The notes: a model not told the origin generated them from the letters alone. DNA of 64,000 nt from Brevibacillus brevis (GCF_022026395.1 NZ_CP041767.1:5042501-5106500); one strand, 5' to 3'; counted from the stretch's first letter, positions 1-8,392 are shown. Made by a program: numbers and translations.

Positions 1-115
1 TCTTGGCAATCATCTTTTGCTCTTCAGTGTACTCTTCTGGCACGAATACATCGTCAGCTGAACCTGCATCGATCAAAAAGCTTCCACCGCGGATCAAATC
101 TTTTGTTTCTGCCAT
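1..115 (-). CDS. fadE: Acyl-CoA dehydrogenase, N-terminal part (cut by window edge)
   Basis: Only the first 38 codons are inside the window. The visible protein starts MAETKDLIRGGSFLID and continues to ...EEYTEEQKMIAK, which resembles the start of B. subtilis FadE-type acyl-CoA dehydrogenases (an 'LIRGGSFLI' segment, then 'TEE..MIAK'). FadE-type enzymes make the first double bond of acyl-CoA in beta-oxidation and use FAD. The ATG at 113-115 follows a good Shine-Dalgarno sequence (AGGAGAGGG on the minus strand). It lies only 25 bases downstream of the fadA stop, so it is almost certainly the third gene of a fadN-fadA-fadE operon. The catalytic part lies outside the window, so the call rests on the N-terminus and context. 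Confidence 0.85.
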   Translation of the reverse strand, partial: MAETKDLIRGGSFLIDAGSADDVFVPEEYTEEQKMIAK

Positions 116-140
116 TACTATCCCTCTCCTTATTTTAAAA

Positions 141-1319
141 TTAGATCATCTCAAAAACGCCAGCGGCTCCCATTCCCCCGCCGATACACATCGTAACGAC
201 TCCGTATTTGCCGCCTCTGCGCTTCATTTCATTCAAAAGCTGGACGGTCAGCTTGGCACCACTGCAACCGAGTGGATGCCCTAATGCGATAGCTCCACCA
301 TTTACATTGACCTTTTCAGGATCGAGTCCCAGCTCGCGAATGACGGCAATCGATTGAGAAGCAAACGCTTCGTTTAGCTCAAACAGATCGACATCCTCCA
401 AGCTGATCCCCGCCAGCTTCAATGCTTTTGGAATCGCAACAACTGGACCAATCCCCATGACATCAGGGTCTACGCCGCCAACCGTAAAGGAACGGAACTT
501 GGCAATCGGCTCGACACCCAGCTCGGCTGCTTTTTCGGCAGACATCACGAGAACTGCTGCCGCACCGTCGCTCGTTTGCGAGGAGTTTCCTGCTGTTACG
601 CTGCCTTGCACGTGAAAGACTGGTCTGAGCTTGGCGAGTGCCTCCATCGTCGTGTCCGCGCGTGCTCCTTCATCCTTGTCGAAAACACGTTCCTGGACGT
701 GAAGCTTGCCTGCTTCATCCACAAAATGCTGCTTGATTGTCAATGGTACGATTTCATCCTGGAATTTCCCTGAAGTAATCGCAGCCGTCGCACGCTGATG
801 GCTTTGCAGAGCAAAAGCGTCCTGATCCTCACGAGAAATGTTGTACCTCTTCGCTACTTCTTCAGCCGTATGCCCCATGCTCATGTACGCTTCCGGCTTC
901 GTTTCTACGAGAGTCGGGTTGAGTGCGATTTTGTGACCAAGCATCGGCACCAGACTCATGCTCTCCACCCCGCCAGCGACAATCACATCGGAGCTGCCGA
1001 CCATGATCTGCTGAGCAGCGTAAGCAATCGTCTGCAAACCGGAGGAACAAAAGCGATTGATCGTGATTCCCGATACATTGGTCGGCAATCCGGCACGCAG
1101 TCCGATCAAGCGAGCCATATTCATGCCTTGCTCAGCTTCCGGTACAGCCGTCCCCATGATGATATCCTCGATATCAGCCGGATCGAGCTGTGGAACGCGG
1201 CGCAACAGGTCGCTTACAACTGCGGCTCCCATATCGACTGGGTGAAAATCCTTGAGACTTCCTTTTTTCGATTTACCGATAGCGGTGCGGGCGCCCGCGA
1301 CAATAACTGCTTCTCTCAT
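141..1319 (-). CDS. fadA: Acetyl-CoA C-acyltransferase (3-ketoacyl-CoA thiolase)
   Basis: This 392-residue protein has the normal length and motifs of a thiolase. The nucleophile Cys91 is in 'NRFCSSGLQ', His348 is in '[11 protein letters not shown]', and the second cysteine Cys378 is in '[12 protein letters not shown]'. The enzyme cleaves 3-ketoacyl-CoA with CoA to give acetyl-CoA, the last step of each beta-oxidation cycle, in the cytosol. A GGGAGGG ribosome binding site sits 5 bases before the ATG. It lies 18 bases after the fadN stop and 25 bases before the acyl-CoA dehydrogenase start, consistent with one transcript. An acetyl-CoA acetyltransferase (atoB/phaA-like) role cannot be excluded from sequence alone, but the operon context favours beta-oxidation. 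Confidence 0.95.
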   Translation of the reverse strand: MREAVIVAGARTAIGKSKKGSLKDFHPVDMGAAVVSDLLRRVPQLDPADIEDIIMGTAVPEAEQGMNMARLIGLRAGLPTNVSGITINRFCSSGLQTIAYAAQQIMVGSSDVIVAGGVESMSLVPMLGHKIALNPTLVETKPEAYMSMGHTAEEVAKRYNISREDQDAFALQSHQRATAAITSGKFQDEIVPLTIKQHFVDEAGKLHVQERVFDKDEGARADTTMEALAKLRPVFHVQGSVTAGNSSQTSDGAAAVLVMSAEKAAELGVEPIAKFRSFTVGGVDPDVMGIGPVVAIPKALKLAGISLEDVDLFELNEAFASQSIAVIRELGLDPEKVNVNGGAIALGHPLGCSGAKLTVQLLNEMKRRGGKYGVVTMCIGGGMGAAGVFEMI

Positions 1320-1337
1320 CGTTATCCCTCCCTCTCC

Positions 1338-3746
1338 CTAGTTACGCAAAGGCTTGTTTTTAGTCAGCATGTGCTGCATACGTTGCTGGCTTTTCGGCGT
1401 CTTGATCAGTTCGAGGAACGCTTGCTTTTCCAGCTCGAGAATGTAGCTCTCTGTCACTTCTGTACCCGCTGGCACGTTACCACCGGACATAACATAGGCA
1501 ACTTTGCTTGCGATCAGCTCATCATGGTCTGAAATATATCCACTCTTTTTCATGGCGTAAATATTTTGGCGCAGGTTCGCATAACCCGTCTCGCCGATAA
1601 CGCGAATTTTGCGTGGCGCAGGCGGTGTGTAGCCTTCTTTATCCATCGTAAGCACCAGTTGCTTCGCATCGTATAGCAGATGATCAGCATTCACGCTGAT
1701 GCGGTCGGTCGGTCGCAGGTACCCCAGATTGATGGCTTCCTGACCACTCGTAGATACCTTTGCCATGGCAATGGCTTCAAACGCTTTCGCAACGAACGGG
1801 AACGGATCAACTGGCATGCTGCCCCCCTCCGGAACGTTTTCCATTGCTCGGAACAGCATCTCCTTCGTTCCTCCGCCACCTGGCAGAAGTCCTACTCCCA
1901 CCTCTACCAATCCGAGGTACGTCTCTGCCGATACCTGCACACGATCCGCGAGGTAGACCACCTCCACACCGCCGCCCAGCGTCATGCCGAACGGTGCTGC
2001 GACGACTGGACGATGCATATAGCGCAGTGCCCGTGCGGTTTTGTGGAAGTTCGTGACAAGCATATCGAGCTCCAGCCAATTCTCATCCTGTGCTTCCATC
2101 AACGCCATCGCGAGATTCATCCCGACGCAGAAGTTTTTGCCTTGATTACCGATGACCAGACCGGCGAAGTTTTTCTGCACTTCCTCTGCGGCCTGACTTG
2201 CCATGTGCAAGACATCCATTCCGAGTGCATTGTGCGGGGAGGTGAATTCCAGACATGCGACTCCATCGCCCAAATCGATCAAAGCGGCACCCGCATTTTT
2301 CTTGATCAGCTTGCCTTGTTCCTTAAGGGCTGCCAAGTTGATGTTTTCCTTGCTCTCTTCGATGTCCTTGTATGTGCCTCCGATGGAAAACACGCTGCGC
2401 TTCCCTTGCTCTTTTTGATAAAAGGAAGTTTTCCCGCTCGCGAGCAGCTCCTCGACAAGTGCCGGAATCTTCTCGTTTTCTTCACGCATTTTTGCCACTG
2501 ACTTTTCGAGACCAATGGCATCCCATGTTTCAAACGGCCCCATTTCCCACCCGAAGCCCCACTTCATGGCCTGGTCAACAGAGACGATATCGTCAGCGAT
2601 CTCATAAGCCTTTTCCGCAGAGTACAGCAGTACCTTTTTGAAGACATTCCAGACAAACTCACTGCCCTTGTCCTTGCCATATGCGAGCGCTCTCAACTTC
2701 TCAGGCAAAGTCTTGGCTGTTTTGGCCGCTTCCAGGGAAGGGAACTTCGGCCTTACACTTGGACGGTATTCCAGCGTGTCAACCGACAATGCCAAAATCT
2801 CTTTGCCTTTCTCCGTTTTCACCTGCTTGAAAAAGCCTTGACCTGCCTTTTGCCCGATCCATCTTTTCTCCACCATTTGCAGAACAAATTCTGGCACTTC
2901 AAAAACGGAGCGCTCCTGCTCATCCGTGCTTTTGTTCCTGACGTTACCCGCCACATGCACGTACGTATCCAGTCCGACGACATCGAGCGTGCGGAAAGTC
3001 GCGCTTTTGGGACGGCCGATGACCGGACCTGTCAATGCGTCTACCTCATCTACTCCAAGCCCTAGTCGCACCATTTCGTGGATCGACACCTGCAACCCAT
3101 ATGTACCGATGCGATTGGCGATGAAGTTAGGCGTGTCCTTGCAAACGACCATTCCTTTACCGAGCACGTGCTCACCAAAATGCTTCATGAAAGAGATGAC
3201 TTGGGGGTCTGTATCAAGACCTGGGATCAGCTCCAACAGTTTCAAGTAGCGCGGTGGGTTAAAAAAGTGTGTGCCGAGAAAATGCTTGCGGAAGTCATCA
3301 GAGCGTCCCTCTGCCATTTCGTTGATAGAAACCCCAGACGTATTGGAAGACACGATGGTTCCCGGCTTGCGATGCGCTTCTACCATAGCGAAGACGCTTT
3401 TCTTCACCTCGATGTTCTCGACAACTACCTCAATAATCCAATCGACCTCGCTCAAGCAAGTAAGATGGTCCTCGAAGTTACCAACTGTAATCAGGTCGAT
3501 GTTCTTTTTATCGTAGAGCGGCGCCGGCTTCTCCTTCAAAAGTCGGTCACGGCCCGCTTGTGCTATCCTGTTTTTCACCACGCTATCAGACAAAGAAAGT
3601 CCCTTTTTACTCTCATCTGCTGTCAATTCACGCGGCACGATGTCCAGTAAATAAGTGGGAATACCGACGTTGGCTAAGTGTGCTGCGATCCCGGCGCCCA
3701 TGACGCCTGAACCGAGAACTGCCGCCTTGCGAATTTTGCGTTCCAT
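1338..3746 (-). CDS. fadN: 3-hydroxyacyl-CoA dehydrogenase / enoyl-CoA hydratase fusion
   Basis: This is a roughly 802-residue two-domain beta-oxidation enzyme. The N-terminal half is a 3-hydroxyacyl-CoA dehydrogenase with the NAD-binding motif GSGVMG near residues 12-17 and 'SNTSGVSI' and 'GTHFFNPP' blocks. The C-terminal half is a crotonase-fold hydratase with 'GNQGKNFCVGMNL' and 'MTLGGGVEVV'. The domain order is the reverse of E. coli FadB and matches B. subtilis FadN. I place the start at the ATG at 3744-3746, eight bases after AAGGAGG; an upstream TTG in frame is too close to that site. It is the first gene of the fadN-fadA-fadE operon. A FadR-type operator lies about 160 bases upstream. 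Confidence 0.93.
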   Translation of the reverse strand: MERKIRKAAVLGSGVMGAGIAAHLANVGIPTYLLDIVPRELTADESKKGLSLSDSVVKNRIAQAGRDRLLKEKPAPLYDKKNIDLITVGNFEDHLTCLSEVDWIIEVVVENIEVKKSVFAMVEAHRKPGTIVSSNTSGVSINEMAEGRSDDFRKHFLGTHFFNPPRYLKLLELIPGLDTDPQVISFMKHFGEHVLGKGMVVCKDTPNFIANRIGTYGLQVSIHEMVRLGLGVDEVDALTGPVIGRPKSATFRTLDVVGLDTYVHVAGNVRNKSTDEQERSVFEVPEFVLQMVEKRWIGQKAGQGFFKQVKTEKGKEILALSVDTLEYRPSVRPKFPSLEAAKTAKTLPEKLRALAYGKDKGSEFVWNVFKKVLLYSAEKAYEIADDIVSVDQAMKWGFGWEMGPFETWDAIGLEKSVAKMREENEKIPALVEELLASGKTSFYQKEQGKRSVFSIGGTYKDIEESKENINLAALKEQGKLIKKNAGAALIDLGDGVACLEFTSPHNALGMDVLHMASQAAEEVQKNFAGLVIGNQGKNFCVGMNLAMALMEAQDENWLELDMLVTNFHKTARALRYMHRPVVAAPFGMTLGGGVEVVYLADRVQVSAETYLGLVEVGVGLLPGGGGTKEMLFRAMENVPEGGSMPVDPFPFVAKAFEAIAMAKVSTSGQEAINLGYLRPTDRISVNADHLLYDAKQLVLTMDKEGYTPPAPRKIRVIGETGYANLRQNIYAMKKSGYISDHDELIASKVAYVMSGGNVPAGTEVTESYILELEKQAFLELIKTPKSQQRMQHMLTKNKPLRN

Positions 3747-3887
3747 CTCCAAATCCTCCTTTTTAAAACCCTAGTCATGGCTTATTCATGGTCAAAAGAA
3801 TGGCCTCGCAACAGTGAATACCTAATATTCAGACTAGCAGAGTATTTTTAAAACTTCTACTTTCTCCATAGATATTCCTGTGTGCCT

Positions 3888-3906
3888 CAACACATGTCTT
3901 GTGTTG
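3888..3906. repeat. Inverted repeat abutting the fad operator
   Basis: CAACACA and TGTGTTG form a perfect 7-base inverted repeat with a 5-base spacer. It overlaps the first two bases of the FadR-like site at 3905. It may be a second protein-binding half or an RNA hairpin at the 5' end of the fad leader. Its function is not known. Confidence 0.5.
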
Positions 3907-3922
3907 AATGAATGCTCATTCA
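3905..3922. promoter_or_regulatory. Probable FadR operator of the fadNAE operon
   Basis: The site TGAATGAATGCTCATTCA has perfect 7-base arms (TGAATGA / TCATTCA) around a 4-base centre. As I recall it, the operator of B. subtilis FadR (YsiA, TetR family) has the form TGAATGA-NNNN-TCATTCA, so this matches well. FadR represses beta-oxidation genes until long-chain acyl-CoA binds it. The site lies upstream of fadN. No fadR gene is in this window. Confidence 0.85.
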
Positions 3923-3992
3923 GTATGTGGGTTAAAAAATGACATCCCACTTTTTGGCTGTCTTACAAGCCCGGAGATGCTACGCTCCCACC

Positions 3993-4012
3993 AACTGAAT
4001 CACCGTTCAGTT
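3993..4012. promoter_or_regulatory. Second palindrome upstream of the fad operon, TetR-like
   Basis: AACTGAATCACCGTTCAGTT has perfect 7-base arms (AACTGAA / TTCAGTT) with a 6-base centre. It lies between the FadR-like site and the terminator of the SLH gene. Size and symmetry suit a TetR-family dimer, but the half-site differs from the FadR one, so another regulator would be needed. No partner was identified in the window. Confidence 0.45.
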
Positions 4013-4066
4013 TTTATTGTAATCGAAAATTCTGTCAGTTGCAATCGTCACTTCACGAAAGAAATG

Positions 4067-4103
4067 AAAAAGGGCACACGGTTGTCCAGTGCCCCCTTTT
4101 CTG
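4067..4103 (-). terminator. Rho-independent terminator of the SLH-domain gene
   Basis: On the minus strand a GGGCAC...GTGCCC stem is followed by TTTTT. It begins just after the TAG stop at 4106-4108. The opposite strand also ends the stem in CCCCTTTT, so it may work weakly in both directions. Confidence 0.85.
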
Positions 4104-4105
4104 TG

Positions 4106-5227
4106 CTACTTTTGCGAATAAATCAGCGCTGTGATCTTGCGTCCGTAAGCGTTGGACGCGTCTTCTTCCAATCGGTATTCAATCTGGAAGTCTCCGTTTT
4201 TCGGGTCTTGATAATGAGCAATCACCCAGAGGGTTTTCGAATTGTTTTCGTCTGCCTTGACCGATACTTTTACCGGTCCGTTGTATGCAGGGACTTGCTC
4301 CAGCTTTGCCATGCTTTTTATCGCATCGTCTGTAAAGAGCGCAGACAGCTGTTTCTGATTTTTGGTTTCGTACGCCAAATTCGCAGCTCGTAAATACACC
4401 TGCGCGATGTGCTGCTGATTCGCAGGTGAACCACGGAACTGCAAAGCTACATCCGTCCGGTAATAATCAATCAGTCGATCCATCACAACGATGTATTCTG
4501 CACGCGTCAGGATCTTGTTTGGAGAAAAGTTCTTGTCCGTCAGAAACAGATTGAATTCCCGGATCGCCAGTGGGTATGGCGAATATGTATCCCGATAAAA
4601 TCGGTCGCGCTTCCATTCATAATAGCTGTTAAAGAAAGAGACTGTATCTTGTGGTTTTATATTGGCCGTTCGGAATTTTTGTGGTGCGAGCATATGAAAC
4701 ATGATCAAGCTGGCCTCTTCTCTTGTCAGTGGCCACTGCATCCCGCCACTGGACATCCACCAGTCCGGATTTTCCTTTTCTTGCTTTTTCATCAAGTGCC
4801 CGGTTTCAGCCAAATATAGATAGTACAGCATCCGGTCTCCTGGATCAAACTTGCCCAGATCGTCCGTTTCGATTTTCATCATGGTCTTTAGATTGCTCAG
4901 CAGTTGCTCTACTTCCCCCCGGAGTAGATAGCGATGATCCAGGTTTGGCTTGCGTACTGGCTTTTCTATCGGTCCGTATACGGTTTCAAATACGCGATTC
5001 AGCATAGCCAAAGCTTCGCCTCGAGTAACTGGCTTGTTTGGGTAAAAAGGCTGATATCCCTGTCTCTTTATGATGCCCAAATCCGCCATTTTGTCGATCT
5101 GCTCACGTGCCCAATGTCCCTGTATGTCCGTATACATACCAGGCGTAGCCGCATTCGCACTCCCTGAAAAAACGCTTTGCACTACTAGCAGTGCCAAGAG
5201 AAAAACGATAGCAAAACGCTTTACCAT
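4106..5227 (-). CDS. Secreted S-layer homology (SLH) domain protein
   Basis: This 373-residue protein has a clear Sec signal peptide: a short basic start, a hydrophobic core to about residue 24 and an 'ANA' cleavage site. An SLH domain follows at about residues 30-85, with 'YTDIQGHWAREQIDKMADLGII' and 'FYPNKPVTRGEALAML'. A second, weaker SLH-like segment at about 150-240 contains 'LTREEASLIMFHML' and 'LTRAEYIVVMDRL'. SLH domains bind pyruvylated secondary cell wall polymers and hold proteins to the cell surface. The C-terminal third is an NTF2-like or unclassified domain that I do not recognise. The gene is monocistronic with its own terminator. The exact role is unknown. Confidence 0.85.
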   Translation of the reverse strand: MVKRFAIVFLLALLVVQSVFSGSANAATPGMYTDIQGHWAREQIDKMADLGIIKRQGYQPFYPNKPVTRGEALAMLNRVFETVYGPIEKPVRKPNLDHRYLLRGEVEQLLSNLKTMMKIETDDLGKFDPGDRMLYYLYLAETGHLMKKQEKENPDWWMSSGGMQWPLTREEASLIMFHMLAPQKFRTANIKPQDTVSFFNSYYEWKRDRFYRDTYSPYPLAIREFNLFLTDKNFSPNKILTRAEYIVVMDRLIDYYRTDVALQFRGSPANQQHIAQVYLRAANLAYETKNQKQLSALFTDDAIKSMAKLEQVPAYNGPVKVSVKADENNSKTLWVIAHYQDPKNGDFQIEYRLEEDASNAYGRKITALIYSQK

Positions 5228-5402
5228 GACTTACGATGACTCCTTTCTTTTCATGATCGTTTCCCTACTCCCTTTTTTTGGTAATTCGACCCCAGTAGCA
5301 TCCATTCCTGCCATATTGGTCTATTTTCCTGGGTCTGATCTCTCCTTTTCTTGTATCGGGAGGAAGACCGAACTTTGTTATACTTTTTCAAAATAAATGA
5401 AA

Positions 5403-5427
5403 AAGAGCCGCACTTTGTATGAGCGGC
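5403..5427 (-). terminator. Terminator-like hairpin downstream of the membrane-protein remnant
   Basis: On the minus strand, GCCGC(N11)GCGGC is followed by TCTTTTT. It lies about 30 bases past the TAG at 5458-5460 of the decayed ORF. This supports the idea that the remnant was once a separate expressed gene. Confidence 0.7.
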
Positions 5428-5457
5428 CCAATTATATCCTTTTTCTCTATGCGCTGA

Positions 5458-5635
5458 CTATCCTTCAATCTGCTCTGACCAGCCTGGTCCCTTGGTCACA
5501 AGCAGCCGAGATAAGAAAATGTTGATGAGGGTGAACAGGACGATAATCCCAAGAGCGGTCCCTAACAAGGATGTCCCTAGCGAAAAACTGTAGAACGACT
5601 AGGCCTCCTGCCATAAGGCCTGTAACCAGAGGAAA
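5458..5635 (-). pseudogene. Remnant of a small membrane protein, frameshifted
   Basis: Translating the minus strand gives ...LFPLVTGLMAGGLVVLQF in one frame. The next frame continues as FSLGTSLLGTALGIIVLF, then TLINIFLSRLLVTKG and a short tail to a TAG stop at 5458-5460. Dropping one T from the TTTTT run near 5583-5587 joins the two into one hydrophobic stretch with two likely membrane segments. There is no convincing start codon or ribosome binding site: upstream in this frame is a stop, inside the terminator of the neighbouring gene. I therefore read it as the C-terminal remnant of a membrane protein. I do not recognise the family. The rest of the 5228-5674 gap is the 5' region of the SLH gene, with nothing else clear. 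Confidence 0.45.
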
Positions 5636-5670
5636 TAAAAAAAGAGCCGTCGGTTATCCCAACAGCTCTC
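5636..5670 (-). terminator. Terminator of the 138-residue conserved-type gene
   Basis: On the minus strand, AGAGC...GCTCT closes a hairpin with an imperfect inner GTTGG/CCGAC stem and is followed by seven T residues. It starts a few bases after the stop of the gene at 5675. Confidence 0.8.
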
Positions 5671-5674
5671 ATGA

Positions 5675-6091
5675 TTAGTTTTGTGGTACAAAGCTACCAT
5701 CACGCAGCATAGTCAATTCGCCCATGATGAATGCTAAATCTTCGTTTTCGTCCAATTTGCCACTTTCTTCCAATGCTTCCAAACGACGCAGCAGCATATT
5801 GGCAAAATCTTGAATTTGTACCGGTTGTCCTTCCGTATCCGCATCATCCAAAATTACAAAACCAGTCAAGGCTTCCAAGTGGGTCACGATACGGAAACCG
5901 CCGATTTCCCCCAGGAACTCTGGCTTGTTCATTTTTGATTTCTCCAATTTTTGCAGCATGGACAAAATATCATTCGCTACCACGCTCGGAAAAGCAACCT
6001 GATAAAAGTTGCGATTTTTCGCTTCATCGGTTTTGATAATCAACACATCAATACCGTCCGGTTTTTTTGCTTTTTTGCCAAACCCAAACAT
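5675..6091 (-). CDS. Small cytosolic protein of unknown function (138 aa)
   Basis: The protein starts MFGFGKKAKKPDGIDVLIIKTDEAKNRNFY when read by codon, with no signal peptide or membrane segment. I chose the ATG at 6089-6091 because GAGGTGG lies five bases before it; the longer reading would start at a GTG inside that site. The sequence is acidic with alternating hydrophobic residues, suggesting a compact alpha/beta fold. I do not recognise a family and see no catalytic motif. The gene stands alone with its own terminator and is transcribed away from the lipoprotein gene at 6244. Confidence 0.75.
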   Translation of the reverse strand: MFGFGKKAKKPDGIDVLIIKTDEAKNRNFYQVAFPSVVANDILSMLQKLEKSKMNKPEFLGEIGGFRIVTHLEALTGFVILDDADTEGQPVQIQDFANMLLRRLEALEESGKLDENEDLAFIMGELTMLRDGSFVPQN

Positions 6092-6243
6092 ATATTCCAC
6101 CTCAATCGTTCGATCTGTCCAACTCTCTCCATGATAGACATAATCCGAGAGTCAGACAACCCCTATCCATATATTTACTAGGCTATTTGTCTTTTTTGAC
6201 ACACACGCTAACGTTAAACCACTGCTCCCAAGTGAGGTGCGCC

Positions 6244-6864
6244 ATGAAAGTTAACTGGAAAAATTGGATGTTTATTCTCGCTCTTTCTTTACTCGTCACA
6301 GGATGCCTGACGCAAGTAAAGCAGGATCAGCAGGCAAAAACCAAGGCCAAAACACAGAGTAAGCCTGCCAAGCAGTCTGCCATCCAAAAGCTTGGCGACA
6401 ACAAGATGGATGTCGTCCTTTTTTTGAAACAAGCCGAGCATCAGCTGGAAAATGTATATTACGCTGCTGCGGACAATGCGAAGGGCAAATCTGTGATTGA
6501 GGATGGTCTCGTCTTTCGGGAATTGCCTAAGCGCTTCGACAGTAAAGACAAGATAACTGGGTACTTCGGTCGTTTTTGGAGCCGTCCACTGGCAGAAGCC
6601 ATGTACGACAACATGACAACCAAGCTGGTGAAGGAAAAAGTATACGTAGCTATCCCACGCGTCGACTATCCGACTTTGATCTCTGTACGAAACACGACTG
6701 TTCAAAAAAACAATGGAGAACTCAGTGTGACTGTAGAAGATGTAACCGATTCCTCCTTTGCTTCTGACCGCACGCTGCGCTACCGACTCGTACGCGATCA
6801 AAAGACAAAACGGTTCGAAATCAAATCACGGATGGGCGCTTATGGAAATGAACAATTTCAATAA
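6244..6864 (+). CDS. Lipoprotein of unknown function
   Basis: This 206-residue protein has a lipoprotein signal peptide with lipobox LVTGC near residue 19, so Cys should be diacylated and the protein anchored outside the membrane. A basic Lys/Gln/Thr-rich linker of about 25 residues follows. The mature domain (about 60-206) has no motif that I recognise. The ATG at 6244 follows GAGGTG by five bases; a longer in-frame reading from 6067 has no ribosome binding site and would bury the signal peptide. The gene ends only six bases before the -35 box of the T-box promoter, with no terminator between, so read-through into the proline leader is possible. Confidence 0.8.
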   Translation: MKVNWKNWMFILALSLLVTGCLTQVKQDQQAKTKAKTQSKPAKQSAIQKLGDNKMDVVLFLKQAEHQLENVYYAAADNAKGKSVIEDGLVFRELPKRFDSKDKITGYFGRFWSRPLAEAMYDNMTTKLVKEKVYVAIPRVDYPTLISVRNTTVQKNNGELSVTVEDVTDSSFASDRTLRYRLVRDQKTKRFEIKSRMGAYGNEQFQ

Positions 6865-6869
6865 GCCTC

Positions 6870-6899
6870 TTGACATTTCTTATGGACCCAGCGAATAAT
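6870..6899 (+). promoter_or_regulatory. Sigma-A promoter of the proline T-box transcript
   Basis: A perfect -35 TTGACA at 6870-6875 is followed, at 17-18 bases, by a -10-like GAATAAT (6893-6899). It lies just upstream of the T-box leader and would place the transcription start near 6905. Confidence 0.75.
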
Positions 6900-7188
6900 A
6901 GTGAATTAATAAGCACATAGTGAGCGGCAATGACGGGGAATAGTAAAACCGCCCTTCAGGTCCAGAGAGCGAAATCCACCGGCTGAGAGGTTTCGTCCTT
7001 GAATCGGTTTGAACCCACCCCAGAGCATCCAGGGAAGACCTGGACAGGTTTCTTTCACCTGTTATCAAAGAAAGAGAGCCGGGCGTTTCATGGCTGAAGT
7101 ATGCCTTCAGTCCAAAACGTCAAATAAGGTGGTACCGCGTGAGGTCTTCAAGCCCTTTCGTCCTTATCAAAGAGACGAGAGGGCTTTT
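6900..7188 (+). ncRNA. T-box riboswitch (proline type) controlling proBAC
   Basis: The leader has the hallmark T-box sequence AAGGTGGTACCGCG at 7126-7139 and a terminator made of AAGCCCTTTCGTC (7150-7162) and GACGAGAGGGCTTTT (7174-7188). Stem I holds the usual 'GGGGAATAGTA' block near 6950. At its 3' side 'GAACCCACC' (7011-7019) provides a proline triplet, CCC at 7014-7016, as the likely specifier. Uncharged tRNA-Pro would pair with the specifier and, by its free 3' end, with the T-box, stabilising the antiterminator. This fits control of proline synthesis by proline starvation, as known for proBA and proI in Bacillales. The specifier register is inferred. Confidence 0.92.
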
Positions 7189-7194
7189 CTCTGT

Positions 7195-7269
7195 GAAAAA
7201 CGTCTCGACGTTTTTCATAAAGGTGGATGCGACCGCTTGCGGTCAACAAAACGGTCATGACCGTTTTGT
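7195..7269 (+). repeat. Three consecutive hairpins between the T-box terminator and proB
   Basis: Three perfect stems follow one another: 7195-7216 (9-base arms GAAAAACGT / ACGTTTTTC, 4-base loop), 7231-7244 (GACCGC-TT-GCGGTC), and 7246-7269, a 24-base perfect palindrome centred on CATG. Stems two and three share the GACCG/CGGTC core and could pair with each other instead. They lie 22-97 bases upstream of the proB ATG. Function unknown; see findings. Confidence 0.75.
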
Positions 7270-7291
7270 ATGCAAGAAGGGGGTTTTGAAC

Positions 7292-8392
7292 ATGAAAAAG
7301 GGTAAGTTGCGTTTGGTAGTAAAGGTGGGGAGCAGTTCAATTGCAGCAGCTACAGGCGGTGTTGATCCGGCGAAAATGTCGCTGCTCGTCTCTGCTATCA
7401 GCCAGTTGCGCGAAGCGGGTCATCAGGTTGTCTTGGTCTCCTCGGGAGCTGTCGCCAGCGGCTATCAAAGTCTCGGCTACCAGCAGCGACCGCGATCCTT
7501 GGCAGCCAAGCAGGCAGCGGCAGCCATCGGGCAAAGCTTGTTGATGCAAACCTATACGCAAATGTTCGGCGCCCATAACTTCAGCGTGGCGCAAATCTTG
7601 CTCACACGCGGTGACTTTTCTCACAAGGAACGGTATCAGCACGCATTCTCCACGCTGTCACTGCTTTTAGATAAAAACATTTTGCCAATCATCAATGAAA
7701 ACGACACGGTATCTGTAGCGGAATTGACTTTCGGCGACAATGATATGCTGGGCGCACTCGTCGCTGGTCTCATCCATGCCGATTTGTACATGATCCTGAC
7801 TGATACGAATGGCCTGTATGACAAAGACCCGCGTTATCATGCGGATGCCAAACACATGGGCTGGCTCGAATGTGTGACGGACGAAATCGAGGCACTTGCA
7901 GGCGGAGCTTCCCAACTGGGAACAGGCGGTATGCGCTCCAAGCTGATCGCAGCCAAAACCGCCCAATCATTAGGAATTCCCGGCTTTATCGGAAAATTGA
8001 CGAATCCCACTGATTTGCTAGATGTCCTTACTGGCAACGGGAATGGCACCTACGTCAACTATCATCCAGAAGCACCTGCAACGAACGGCGTTCCTACACG
8101 TAAGCAATGGATTGCGCTTCACTCCCCTACCCGCGGAAAAATTACGGTGGATAGCGGTGCAGCAGAAGCGATTTTGGAAAACAGCAAAAGCTTGCTCTTG
8201 GCAGGTGTCCGCGATGTATCCGGCATGTTCGAGCAAGGTGAAGTTATCGAGGTTTACTGTGAGGGTACGTTGATTGGTCGCGGCATCAGCAGATTCACTG
8301 CAGCACAGCTAAGTGACTTTCTTTCCCCTGATAACGTAACGCGACACAGCGGTACTGTTATACATCGGGATGAATGGACACCTGTCATCTAA
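7292..8392 (+). CDS. proB: Glutamate 5-kinase
   Basis: ProB phosphorylates glutamate to glutamyl-5-phosphate, the first step of proline synthesis. The 366-residue protein has the amino acid kinase domain (about 1-255) with 'VVKVGSSSI' near the N-terminus, 'NENDTVS', and 'GTGGMRSKLIAAKTA'. A C-terminal PUA domain occupies about 280-360. I chose the ATG at 7292 after GAAGGGGG; the longer in-frame reading starts inside the T-box RNA. It is the first gene of proB-proA-proC under the T-box leader. Feedback inhibition by proline is known for the family and is consistent with the complete kinase domain. Confidence 0.96.
   Translation: MKKGKLRLVVKVGSSSIAAATGGVDPAKMSLLVSAISQLREAGHQVVLVSSGAVASGYQSLGYQQRPRSLAAKQAAAAIGQSLLMQTYTQMFGAHNFSVAQILLTRGDFSHKERYQHAFSTLSLLLDKNILPIINENDTVSVAELTFGDNDMLGALVAGLIHADLYMILTDTNGLYDKDPRYHADAKHMGWLECVTDEIEALAGGASQLGTGGMRSKLIAAKTAQSLGIPGFIGKLTNPTDLLDVLTGNGNGTYVNYHPEAPATNGVPTRKQWIALHSPTRGKITVDSGAAEAILENSKSLLLAGVRDVSGMFEQGEVIEVYCEGTLIGRGISRFTAAQLSDFLSPDNVTRHSGTVIHRDEWTPVI

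Noticed and set aside
798..1532. Long open frame (244 codons) on the plus strand opposite fadA and the 3' end of fadN
   Set aside because: It runs antisense to strongly supported thiolase and hydratase/dehydrogenase genes, has no ribosome binding site, and its translation has no recognisable motif.
1680..2501. Plus-strand open frame of 273 codons opposite fadN
   Set aside because: Antisense shadow of a conserved gene; Cys/His-rich random composition and no start signal.
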